From Acidobacteriota bacterium (lineage in GTDB: Bacteria > Acidobacteriota > Terriglobia > Acidiferrales > UBA7541): a stretch of 64,000 nucleotides of DNA. The translations under genes were made by a program, and so were the position numbers. Each line of letters begins with the position of its first letter. The stretch's first letter is position 1. The DNA lies in the NCBI GenBank assembly GCA_003223215.1, contig QHYH01000112.1, forward strand, positions 1 through 64,000, read 5' to 3'. The notes under the pieces are model-generated. The model was given only the letters and a program-made list of their open reading frames with translations, did not search any database and was not told the origin of the DNA. Shown piece by piece: positions 26,545-34,827 of the stretch.

Positions 26545-27536
26545 AAACCCCGGCATCGCTGCTGCCTGATTCGCAGACTCTGACACTCCGGCTCGCGAGC
26601 GCTCTGGGACCTGATGCGGATAAACAGCGCTCCGTGCGCATCCTGAGCAGGACTCTTCCGCCATTTATGAGCACTTTCCCGAATGAGATCGTCACCTGTC
26701 AATTGCCGGATGGCCGCAAACGGCGGGTGTTCATCAAGTACCAGGCAGGCCAAAGCCATGCGTGTTACGGGCACCGCGGGGATGTTCCCTATGAAACCGA
26801 GGTCTATCGTCGCGTGCTGCACTCGCTGCCAAACTTCAAACCGAAGTGTCTGGGAGCGCATACAGACCCTCACACCGGTGACATCTCCTTATTCCTGGAA
26901 TATGTGTATCGGAGCGTTCGTTTGAGCGACATGGTTTGGAAGCGGTTAACACGTCAACCCCGGGCGATGACCCAGGCCGCTTGCTGGATTGGGAATTTCC
27001 ACACCGTGCACGTGCACCGCATCGACGATCCCTCGTTGGCATTCTTGAGACGGTACGACGCAGAGTATTACCGCGGTTGGGCGCAACGAACTTTCGAATT
27101 CTCGCGCCCGCTGCACGGCCGCTTTCCCTGGCTCACCATACTATGCGGTGCCAATGAGTGGTTTGCGCCTTTGCTGGCCCAGCCACAGACCGTTATTCAC
27201 GGCGAGTTCTACGCCAAGACTATCCTGGTTCGAAACGAAAACGTGTTCATGGTGGACTGGGAATCGGCTGCAATCGCCGCAGGTGAGATCGACTTGGCGG
27301 CGCTGACGGAAGGAAAGCACTGGCCCGCCGACCTTGTGCGCGAGTGCGAATGCGCTTACGTATCCGCACGCCGGCCTGAAGCAGCACCTCGAACCTTCAG
27401 ACGTACCCTCGATGCCGCAAGAATCTACCTGCATTTCCGTTGGCTCGGAGAGCGGCCCGATTGGGCCGTCCGTGAGAAAAACATCCCGCGCTACGATCAA
27501 CTTCACGCCTCAGCGAAGCGGCTTGGCCTGGTCTAG
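26511..27536 (+). CDS. APH-like protein, third of three, with altered catalytic loop
   Basis: 341 residues of APH-like fold. The catalytic loop reads VIHGEFYAKTILV: the Asp of HGD is Glu, and the metal-coordinating Asn of HxDxxxxN is Thr. HGEFY with a following Asn is a known sub-type, but here the Asn is gone. The downstream metal-binding Asp remains in FMVDWESAAI and the ATP-binding Lys may be in RVFIKYQAG. It may therefore be a weak or pseudo-enzyme with a scaffolding role. The start overlaps the second kinase by 34 bases; a later Met could be the real start. Confidence 0.75.
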   Translation: MRDRNARRDTLKTPASLLPDSQTLTLRLASALGPDADKQRSVRILSRTLPPFMSTFPNEIVTCQLPDGRKRRVFIKYQAGQSHACYGHRGDVPYETEVYRRVLHSLPNFKPKCLGAHTDPHTGDISLFLEYVYRSVRLSDMVWKRLTRQPRAMTQAACWIGNFHTVHVHRIDDPSLAFLRRYDAEYYRGWAQRTFEFSRPLHGRFPWLTILCGANEWFAPLLAQPQTVIHGEFYAKTILVRNENVFMVDWESAAIAAGEIDLAALTEGKHWPADLVRECECAYVSARRPEAAPRTFRRTLDAARIYLHFRWLGERPDWAVREKNIPRYDQLHASAKRLGLV

Positions 27537-27545
27537 AGTCTAGCA

Positions 27546-28700
27546 ATGGCGACCGTTGTCATTTCACCATACGACGTCGCGAATTATCCTCAGGGAGGTG
27601 GACACTTCTGGGTCTATCTGCAATATGTTCTCGGCCTGCGGCTTTTGGGCCACGACGTTTATTGGCTTGAAGCTTTTCGCAGCAAGGGGCGTGAGGAACT
27701 GGAAGCCGCCGCACTCGCCACGTTCCAAGCACGGATGGAACAATATGGCCTGCGCGGGAAGTGCGTCCTCTACCGCACGCAGAGCAAAGAGCCTTCACCC
27801 GAACCGCCGGAAGAGTACCTCAACATGACCCGTGGCGAGGCTGAAGCGATCTTTGAGCGCGCGGATCTGCTGCTGAATTTTCACTATGCTATCAGTCCCG
27901 CGCTGCTTCCATACTTCCAGCGTACAGCCCTGGTGGACATCGATCCCGGCCTTTTGCAGTTTTGGATGACCCGTGGACAGCTGCGCGTGCCCGACCATAA
28001 TTTTTACTTCACCATTGGCGAGGGCGTTGGCCGATCCGGTGAGAAGATTGCAACCGGCGGTCCCCGTTGGATTCACATCTGGCCGGCGGTTTGCCTCGAA
28101 CGCTGGCCCTACACCTTCGACCCGTGTTGCGAAGCCTTCACGACAGTCTCTACCTGGGACTCCTCCGACTGGGTTGTGGACCGCGATAAAAGCTACGAGA
28201 ACACAAAGCGGGTTGCTTTCTTGCCGTTCGCCGATCTGCCGGGTTTCACTCGTCAGCCCCTGGAGTTGGCGCTGGTTCTGCGCACGGAGCGAGACATGGA
28301 GGAGCGGAAAAAGTTGGAGAATTGTGGTTGGCGCATCCGGCACGCATGTGAAGTCGCCAGTACGCCTGAGATGTATCAGGCCTATATTCAGCGTTCGCGC
28401 GGGGAGTTCAGTTGCGCCAAGCCTTCCTATATCAAGCTACAAACGTCTTGGATCAGCGACCGCACACTCTGCTACCTAGCTAGCGGAAAACCTGCGGTCG
28501 TGCAGAATACAGGTCCCAGCTCATTCCTCCCCAACGGAGAAGGAATGTTTCGTTTCTCCTCTCTTCAGGAAGCAGCCGATGCGCTGGAAGCTGTCAACAC
28601 GAACTATCGGCGGCACAGCGAGGCTGCCCGGCAGATTGCCGAGACCTATTTCGACTCCAAGCACGTTGTGAGGGAGATCCTAAACCATGCTCTCCGTTAG
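27546..28700 (+). CDS. Glycosyltransferase-like protein (GT-B type C-terminus)
   Basis: 384 residues. The C-terminal third is like group 1 glycosyltransferases: GEFSCAKPSYIKLQTSW, RTLCYLASGKPAVVQNTGP, FRFSSLQEAADALEAV and YFDSKHVVREIL. This matches the region that binds the sugar-nucleotide donor. The N-terminal domain begins VVISPYDVANYPQGGGHFWVYLQYV, with a Gly-rich turn as in GT-B enzymes. It is the last gene of the seven-gene run, nine bases after the third kinase. Together with the GT2 fusion it suggests the cluster product is a glycoside. Donor and acceptor are unknown. Confidence 0.78.
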   Translation: MATVVISPYDVANYPQGGGHFWVYLQYVLGLRLLGHDVYWLEAFRSKGREELEAAALATFQARMEQYGLRGKCVLYRTQSKEPSPEPPEEYLNMTRGEAEAIFERADLLLNFHYAISPALLPYFQRTALVDIDPGLLQFWMTRGQLRVPDHNFYFTIGEGVGRSGEKIATGGPRWIHIWPAVCLERWPYTFDPCCEAFTTVSTWDSSDWVVDRDKSYENTKRVAFLPFADLPGFTRQPLELALVLRTERDMEERKKLENCGWRIRHACEVASTPEMYQAYIQRSRGEFSCAKPSYIKLQTSWISDRTLCYLASGKPAVVQNTGPSSFLPNGEGMFRFSSLQEAADALEAVNTNYRRHSEAARQIAETYFDSKHVVREILNHALR

Positions 28701-29069
28701 TCGAGACCGCATGCTGCTCCTGGTATGCGTGATCCACATCTGCTCTTGCCGCTGTCTTCGTCGCCGCGTTCCCATGTCCATCAGCAGTGCTCCAGAAATC
28801 CGCTCGGCACTCTACAGAAATTGTTGAGCGATGGAAGTTACACCAGGTTGAAAGAACTGACTTTCACCCGGAGGCTGCTAGCCGGCGATGGAGCAATGCA
28901 CGAATGGGTTATTGCCAACATCGCGCGGGCATGTCGATCGAACCCGTCGCTATGCTGCTCGCGGGAAACGTGCTGCATTGATTTGACTGATAAAGCATCT
29001 GGCGGCAGGTTTTGCGGGCAGTTGTGCGGACATGCGGTAGGCTGGCACGTCGTCACTCCGCATTGCTTT
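28701..29069. other. Gap after the cluster, carrying a repeat
   Basis: No gene is supported. A frame of 120 codons (28725-29087) has no domain; its end runs through the dispersed repeat. No terminator with a T-run was recognised after the last cluster gene. Confidence 0.45.
28973..29040 (+). repeat. Dispersed 68-bp repeat, copy B
   Basis: 63 of 68 positions match 13051-13118 without gaps. The copy lies between the glycosyltransferase and the convergent DUF72 gene. Confidence 0.8.
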
Positions 29070-29804
29070 CTATTTCTTCGGCACTGAACCGTCGCTTCCC
29101 AGAATCTTGCGGGCGTAGGCAGGAGCTTTACCTTCGTCTTCGTGTTTGCAGTACGCATACACGTCGACGCCCTGGCTCAGCCAGGTGTTAAAGCGCCCTC
29201 TCCAGGCAGCCAATTGCTTGGGTGTGTAGTTTTCAAGGCGCAGCCTGACGTATGTAAAGTTAGCCGTCAGCACATCGGGAGGCGTTTGCTTTTCCGTCTC
29301 AGCAATGCACAACGCGGTCTCGTGCTTGCGAAGAACCGCATACGTTTCGTCGGTGTACCATGACGCGTGGCGCACTTCAAAAGCGAAAGCGAAAGCAGGT
29401 GGGCGAAGCGCCAGAAAGTCTTCCAACAAGGGCTTGTCGAACTTGCACGAAGGCGGAAGCTGTACCAGGATCGGGCCGAGATGATCCCCTTCCTGGAACA
29501 CGCTGGCTACTTCCAAGAAACGTTTCAGCGTGCTCTCGCAGCCGCGCAGCCGCTGAATGTGGGTAATCTGCTGATTAGCCTTCAACGCAAAACGAAACCC
29601 TTCCGGCACGCTTTTCGCCCAGTTCAGCAGCAAATTCTCGGTGGGCATCCGATAGAAGCTGTGATTGATCTCCACCGTCGAGAATTGCGTGGCGTAGTAG
29701 CTCAGCATTTCCTTGTCGGGCAGCTTGTCGGGATAGAAATTCCCTTTCCACTGTTTATAGGAATATCCCGATGTCCCCACGCGAAGCTGACCAGTTGAAA
29801 AAAT
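29070..29804 (-). CDS. DUF72 family protein, possible ATT start
   Basis: A YecE-like DUF72 TIM-barrel protein of about 244 residues: VGTSGYSYKQWKGNFYP, TVEINHSFYRMP, FRFALKANQQITH, FAFEVRHASWY and YVRLR. A GTG at 29780 is in frame but would cut into the first strand (LRVGTSGY), which other members include. The frame upstream has no ATG, GTG or TTG back to a stop. An ATT at 29804-29802 lies six bases after a strong GGAGG (29815-29811), so a rare ATT start is the best fit. Molecular role of DUF72 is not established. It precedes LigD on the same strand. Confidence 0.85.
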   Translation of the reverse strand: MFSTGQLRVGTSGYSYKQWKGNFYPDKLPDKEMLSYYATQFSTVEINHSFYRMPTENLLLNWAKSVPEGFRFALKANQQITHIQRLRGCESTLKRFLEVASVFQEGDHLGPILVQLPPSCKFDKPLLEDFLALRPPAFAFAFEVRHASWYTDETYAVLRKHETALCIAETEKQTPPDVLTANFTYVRLRLENYTPKQLAAWRGRFNTWLSQGVDVYAYCKHEDEGKAPAYARKILGSDGSVPKK

Positions 29805-29867
29805 AAAGCACCTCCGGGGCCAGGCATTTAATCACAGCGCAGCTTGAGCCGAAAGAAACACTAAGAA

Positions 29868-32666
29868 CTATTGGATCCGGCTGCTCAGTGCCTCGATGGC
29901 CCTTTCAATTCTTTGTTGACTCTTCCAAAAGTCTTTCCACAAGTCGCCCTTCTCCTTCAGCCGTGCAAAGATCGTATTGATGTTGAAACTTTCCGGCCGC
30001 AGGCTCGACCGCAACTCATGCGGCAACACTGGCGCGGAAACCGGCGCTTTGGGAAACGCTCGCACCGAATACGCCGCAGCCAGCGGCCGGCCCATGGCAT
30101 TTTGCTGCACGTCAATAAGTACGCGCCCCGCAGGCCTTTTCGCGACAGACCGCTCGTTGGTCACTAAATTGGGATGCTGCGCCGTCACGGTGCGTGCGAT
30201 GATTTCGCCAAAGGTCCGCAACTGCTCATACGTGTAAACCGGTTCCACCGGTATGAAGATGTGGAATCCCGTTGCGCCGGAAGTTTTCAGAAAACTCACG
30301 ATCCCCAATTCTTCGAGCTTTTCCTGTAGCGCTCGAGCGATGGTGACGACCACCGAAAACTCCGTGCCGTCGGAAGGATCGAGGTCGAAGAAAAAATAGT
30401 CGGGATGATCGAGGTCATCGAGGCGGCTGGACCACGGATTGTGGTCGATGCAGCCGAGTCCGGTCAAAAACAAAAGAGAGGCGCGATCGTCCGCCGTCGC
30501 GTAGTGAATTTGTTTGCCGCGCTCCTCGGATTCGATCGGCACAGTTTTAAGCCATTCCGGCACGCCTTCGCGCAAATCTTTTTGAAAAAACGCCTGTCCC
30601 TGGATACCGTCGGGATAGCGGCGCAAAACCAGTGCGCGATCCTTTAGCAACGGAAGGATGTAATCCGCAATACGGTAGTAGTAAGCCAGCAGGTCGCGTT
30701 TCCTGTATCCGGACTCCGGAAAATAAACTTTGTTCAGGTTGCTGAACCGCAGCCGTTTCCCGTCCAGCTCAATCGTGATCGTTTCCGCGCGCCCGTTGAA
30801 CAATTCCTGTTCGATTTGCGCCGTGCCGCTGATCACGCGGCCCACGACTTCCGGCGCGCGCACCACGGCCGCTGGCCCAGCCGCAACTTCGCTCTCCCAT
30901 TTGCAGTCCTCTGGTTTCACGTCCTCGCGCAGCCCAATGAAAACCGGGTGGCGCAAGTACTTTTCTTGCGTCCATCCGCTATATTTCACGCGAGCCACCA
31001 CCGCCGGCTTTACCCAGGACGGCTTTTCGTTGGTTTCGGGCACGCTTTCAAACGGGCACGTAGACGCCGCCAATTCCTTCCACTTGCTGTTCAATTCGGC
31101 GTGCTTCTTGGCGTCAAACCCGCTCCCCACATGCCCAATGAAGCGCAACTTCTTCCCTTCGTACAGGCCCAATAACAACGACCCGAAGGGAATCGCCTCC
31201 GTGCGCGCTTCGGTCCAGCCGCCGACGACCGCGTCAAGCGTCTGGTTCACTTTCAGCTTCGCCCAATTCGCGCTGCGGTCGCCCACATAAGCGCTGTCCG
31301 CGCGCTTCGCGACAATTCCTTCCAGTCCGCTCTCTTTGGCCAGCTCGAACAGCTCTTTTCCGTGCTCCAACTGATGGTCGGAATAACGAAACCGCTGCGA
31401 TGCATGCAGCAGCCGCTCCAGCAATTGCTTGCGTTCCAGCAGCGGCGCGCCCCTCAGGTCATATCCGTCGCAATAGAGAAGGTCGAACGCAAAATAAACC
31501 ACCGGTGTCTCGCGCAACTGCTTTTCGCCCGGCGTGCGCACGTGCATGCGCTCCTGCAAGCGCTGGAAATCGCTGTGGCCGCGCGCATCGAGCGCCACAA
31601 TCTCGCCATCGAGAATCGCTTGGCTCGCGGCAAAAACTTTAGGAAGCGTAGCCAATTCCGGATACCGCGAAGTGATGTCCACATTGTTGCGCGAGCGCAG
31701 CGTCAACGCCCCGCCTTCAATCCACGCGAGGGCGCGCACGCCATCCCACTTAATCTCAAAAAGCCAGTAGGGATCGGAAAACGGACGCTCGGCGAGCGTC
31801 GCCAGCATTGGTGCGATGCGCGACGGCATCGCGCCTTTGCGTGCGCCCTCGACCCCCGCGGCACGGATTGGAACAGGGCTGCGTTTCGGCGGCGCCTCCT
31901 CGGCAATTTCTTTGATGGTCCGACCGCTCAGAACCGACCCGTCATGCTCTTCGATGTTCCACTTGGGATCTTCGGCGGCGTCCTTGTGCTTGATGAGCAG
32001 CCACTCATTGCCCTTTTCGCTGCGCTTCAGCTTGACGAGCACGAAGCTGCCCCGCAGCTTCTCCCCGTTCAAGCTGAACTTGATCTCCCCGCGTTGCAGT
32101 TGCTGTAATGCGTCGGGCGTCGGCCCGCGGAGCTTACCGGGGTCGTCTTCCACAACAAACGAGCCGCGGTCCCACACCATCACGCTTCCCGCGCCGTAGT
32201 TGCCTTCAGGAATTTTCCCCTCGAAGCCGCCGTATTCCAGTGGATGATCCTCGGTCTGCACCGCCAAGCGCTTGTCCGCATGGCACTGGGACGGCCCCTT
32301 CGGCACCGCCCACGACTTCAGCGTCCCGTCAATCGCCAGCCGGAAATCGTAGTGCAGCCGCGTCGCGGAGTGCTTCTGCACTACGAACGTACTTCCGTAC
32401 TCTTCCGTTGGACGGGCCTGCAGCCGCAGCTTGGGCATCGGCTTCGGCAGGCGCGTGCCAGTGCGGTCACTCCGCCTGCCCTGAGTAGAGTCAGAGGGAG
32501 CGGCGCGAGGAATCTCTTTTACCTCCGCTTTTGTAGCCGCGGGTTTGTCCCCCCGTTCCCGGCGAGGCTCGAGACCGCGACCCTCCGCGTCGCCCCGCTC
32601 CGCTCCTGCAGGCTCGGGCGTGCGGTCAAACTTCCTCTTCCGCCTATACTCTTCCAACTTACTCAT
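29868..32666 (-). CDS. ligD: Multifunctional DNA ligase D (non-homologous end joining)
   Basis: 932 residues with all three LigD domains. The phosphoesterase domain (about 95-235) has KHSATRLHYDFRL and WAVPKGPS. The ligase domain (about 280-600) has the nucleotidyl-accepting Lys in EIKWDGVRALAW. The primase-polymerase domain (about 640-920) has FFFDLDPSD, giving the catalytic Asp pair, and SGATGFHIFIP. The order PE-Lig-Pol is that of the Pseudomonas type rather than the mycobacterial order. It processes and seals Ku-bound double-strand breaks. Ku lies 1.3 kb away on the opposite strand, so the pair is linked but not in an operon. The N-terminal 90 residues are a charged extension. Confidence 0.96.
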   Translation of the reverse strand: MSKLEEYRRKRKFDRTPEPAGAERGDAEGRGLEPRRERGDKPAATKAEVKEIPRAAPSDSTQGRRSDRTGTRLPKPMPKLRLQARPTEEYGSTFVVQKHSATRLHYDFRLAIDGTLKSWAVPKGPSQCHADKRLAVQTEDHPLEYGGFEGKIPEGNYGAGSVMVWDRGSFVVEDDPGKLRGPTPDALQQLQRGEIKFSLNGEKLRGSFVLVKLKRSEKGNEWLLIKHKDAAEDPKWNIEEHDGSVLSGRTIKEIAEEAPPKRSPVPIRAAGVEGARKGAMPSRIAPMLATLAERPFSDPYWLFEIKWDGVRALAWIEGGALTLRSRNNVDITSRYPELATLPKVFAASQAILDGEIVALDARGHSDFQRLQERMHVRTPGEKQLRETPVVYFAFDLLYCDGYDLRGAPLLERKQLLERLLHASQRFRYSDHQLEHGKELFELAKESGLEGIVAKRADSAYVGDRSANWAKLKVNQTLDAVVGGWTEARTEAIPFGSLLLGLYEGKKLRFIGHVGSGFDAKKHAELNSKWKELAASTCPFESVPETNEKPSWVKPAVVARVKYSGWTQEKYLRHPVFIGLREDVKPEDCKWESEVAAGPAAVVRAPEVVGRVISGTAQIEQELFNGRAETITIELDGKRLRFSNLNKVYFPESGYRKRDLLAYYYRIADYILPLLKDRALVLRRYPDGIQGQAFFQKDLREGVPEWLKTVPIESEERGKQIHYATADDRASLLFLTGLGCIDHNPWSSRLDDLDHPDYFFFDLDPSDGTEFSVVVTIARALQEKLEELGIVSFLKTSGATGFHIFIPVEPVYTYEQLRTFGEIIARTVTAQHPNLVTNERSVAKRPAGRVLIDVQQNAMGRPLAAAYSVRAFPKAPVSAPVLPHELRSSLRPESFNINTIFARLKEKGDLWKDFWKSQQRIERAIEALSSRIQ

Positions 32667-32727
32667 AGATTCGTTCGTCTTCGCTTTTTGTCTGCCTTAG
32701 ACCTATGCTCTTTGTATACTCCTGCTT

Positions 32728-32972
32728 ATGCGCTTCGCCTACCAATACCGGCTGTACTCCAAGCAAGCCCAGGTTCAGTTTCTCGAGAACCAGCTCCACG
32801 AGGCTTGCGAGCTCTACAACGCCGCCTTTCAGGAACGGCGCGACGCTTGGAACGTTTGCCGCAAGAGCATCCACTACTACGACCAGGCCAAGCAGTTGAA
32901 GCCGAAGGGTTGCTCGGACTGGCCAACTTCTCCCGCTGCCAGATGTGCTCCGCCGGCCAGGCGACGGAGTGA
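32728..32972 (+). pseudogene. Truncated IS605-type TnpB remnant
   Basis: Begins MRFAYQYRLYSKQAQVQFLE and continues LYNAAFQERRDAWNVCRKSI, the N-terminal segment of TnpB/OrfB proteins. After about 55 residues the frame breaks; a second frame continues GLLGLANFSRCQMC and stops at 32972. The RuvC-like core and zinc ribbon are absent, so it cannot be an active nuclease. The remaining sequence up to 33210 shows no protein similarity. Confidence 0.72.
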
Positions 32973-33210
32973 TCACGCGGGCATTCTACCGCACCCCCGC
33001 TCCGTGACCGCTGCCTCTCGTGGTGCGGCCATCTTGCCGGTGGGGCGGGGCGGCTCGACGCCGCTTTGTCAGTGGAGCTTTGAGCCCGCCGCAGGCAAGC
33101 TCCGACACTTACCCAACCACGCTCGCTGCGTACGAACATTTGGGTTCCTAAGACGGGGGTACTATTCACTTCCGCCCTGGACTCCGTGGTGGCGCTGAAA
33201 GGAGGGTCTC

Positions 33211-33636
33211 ATGGCTCTCGACGTTGACGGTCTCTGTCCGCTCCTGCAGGTTTTCGACATGCCCACGTCGGTGAAGTTCTACCGCGAGGTGCTCGGCTTC
33301 GAGCTCGTCGGCAACTCCCCAATCGTCCATAGCCCCCAAGGCGATTACTTCCATTGGGCCATGCTGCGTCGGGGCAGCAACACACTCATGCTCAACACGG
33401 CTTATGACGAAGGCGAGCGCCCTCCTGCGCCCGATCCGGCCCGCGTCGCCGCCCACTCCGACACCGCGTTGTTCCTCGGCTGCCCGGATGTGGATGCCAC
33501 CTTCAATCAACTTCTTTCCTTCGGAGTGAGGGTGTTGGAGAAGCCCATGACCACCGTCTACAGAATGCGGCGCTTTACCATCGCCGACCCCGACGGCTAC
33601 AACCTCTCCTTTCAAGGACCCCCAAGCGCATCCTAG
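33211..33636 (+). CDS. VOC-family protein (glyoxalase/bleomycin-resistance fold)
   Basis: 141 residues built of two babbb-like halves: LCPLLQVFDMPTSVKFYREV, the strand pair around YFHWAMLRRGSNTLML, and DTALFLGCPDVDATFNQLL with MRRFTIADPDGYNLSF. The terminal Glu usual for metal binding is not evident (YNLSFQG), so it may be a sequestering or non-metal member. AGGAGG precedes the ATG. It sits between the TnpB remnant and ku and its role is unknown. Confidence 0.85.
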   Translation: MALDVDGLCPLLQVFDMPTSVKFYREVLGFELVGNSPIVHSPQGDYFHWAMLRRGSNTLMLNTAYDEGERPPAPDPARVAAHSDTALFLGCPDVDATFNQLLSFGVRVLEKPMTTVYRMRRFTIADPDGYNLSFQGPPSAS

Positions 33637-33945
33637 CGAAACAGCAGGACCGCCCGCAGACAAATCTGTATGAAAGTCAGGGTAGGGCTGCGACTTGCAG
33701 CTGGTGGCTATGTAGTCCGCAGGGCTATCCGCCGGCCCGTGGACCGCCGAATTCGTTTCCTGCCCTCTTGATTTCGCGTGCGGTGTCACTCCGCTCATCC
33801 CTTCTGCCTTTTTCGGCATGGGCCTCCACGGATTCGCCTTGCATTCTCCCTGGGCGCCGACTAACCTTACAAAGCAGCAACCCCTTTTGGCTGGTATCGG
33901 CTCTAAAGAAGAGACCCTGGGAAACTTTTGCAAAGGAGTTTCTGC
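33637..33945. other. Intergenic region before ku
   Basis: 309 bases with no gene. Its right end carries AAGGAG (33934-33939) ahead of the ku ATG. No clear promoter boxes recognised. Confidence 0.45.
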
Positions 33946-34803
33946 ATGGCTTCAACGGTATGGAAGGGACATCTTACTTTCGGTTTAATTTCGATTCCCG
34001 TGCGGATGACCACGGCGGCGCGTAGCGAGCGGATCAGCTTCAACCAGCTCCACAAGGAATGCCACACGCGCGTTAAGCAGCCCTTGTTCTGTCCCACCCA
34101 CAACCGCATCATCGAGCGCTCGGAAGTCGTCAAGGGCTACGAATACGAAAAAGATCAGTACGTGCTCTTCACCGAAGAAGAGCTCGACAAGATTGAGCCG
34201 CCCTCGGCGCGCGTCATGGAGATCCTGGAGTTCGTAAAGCTTGGCGAAGTGGATCCGTTGTACTTCGACGCCTCTTACTACGTGGCGCCGGATGAAGGCG
34301 GCGTGAAGGCGTACAAATTGCTGATGAACGCAATGGAGGAGTCAGGGTACGCAGCTATCGCGAAGCTCACCATGCACCAGCGCGAACACATTGTGGTGAT
34401 TCGGCCAAGCTCGAAAGGCTTGACGCTGCACACCATGTTCTACTCGAATGAAATCCGCGCCGCCGAATCGTCCTCGACGGACAATGTCGAGTTGAAGGAT
34501 CAGGAAAGGAAACTCGCGCAGCAACTAATCGAAAACCTTGCCGTGCCGTTCCAGCCGGAGAAATACCACGACACCTACCAAGACAATGTGCGCGCGGTGA
34601 TCGCAGCCAAGCTCAAGGGCCAGGAAGTGACCGAAGTCGCACAACCCCACATGGCTCCGGTGATTGATTTGATGGAAGCGCTGAAGAAGAGCCTGGCCGA
34701 ACGGCAGGCGCCCGCGAAGAAGCCGCCAGTGCGCGCGGTCGAGCCAGCCGCTTCGGCGGGTCCGGTGGCCGTTCCGAAGAGGGGGAAGAAGGCCGTCGGT
34801 TAG
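33946..34803 (+). CDS. ku: Ku protein (non-homologous end joining)
   Basis: 285 residues, normal for bacterial Ku. MASTVWKGHLTFGLISIPV is the characteristic N-terminus, followed by the Cys-containing ECHTRVKQPLFCPTH and the ring-forming beta-barrel region (YYVAPDEGGVKAYKLL, KLTMHQREHIVVIRP). The C-terminal tail is Lys/Ala/Pro-rich (APAKKPP... KRGKKAVG), like the basic tails that contact DNA or LigD. An ATG 18 bases upstream is in frame, but AAGGAG at seven-base spacing supports 33946. It binds DNA ends and recruits LigD, encoded nearby. Confidence 0.96.
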   Translation: MASTVWKGHLTFGLISIPVRMTTAARSERISFNQLHKECHTRVKQPLFCPTHNRIIERSEVVKGYEYEKDQYVLFTEEELDKIEPPSARVMEILEFVKLGEVDPLYFDASYYVAPDEGGVKAYKLLMNAMEESGYAAIAKLTMHQREHIVVIRPSSKGLTLHTMFYSNEIRAAESSSTDNVELKDQERKLAQQLIENLAVPFQPEKYHDTYQDNVRAVIAAKLKGQEVTEVAQPHMAPVIDLMEALKKSLAERQAPAKKPPVRAVEPAASAGPVAVPKRGKKAVG

Positions 34804-34827
34804 AGAAAGCAGTACACTCGATTTTTC

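Noticed and set aside
19265-28700. Aminoglycoside-resistance interpretation of the three APH genes
   Set aside because: They are embedded in a biosynthesis/export operon and diverge strongly from each other; resistance genes would not normally come as three overlapping copies.
28725-29087. 120-codon frame after the cluster, faintly like a recombinase C-terminus
   Set aside because: The resemblance is a few residues only and the end lies in the dispersed repeat.
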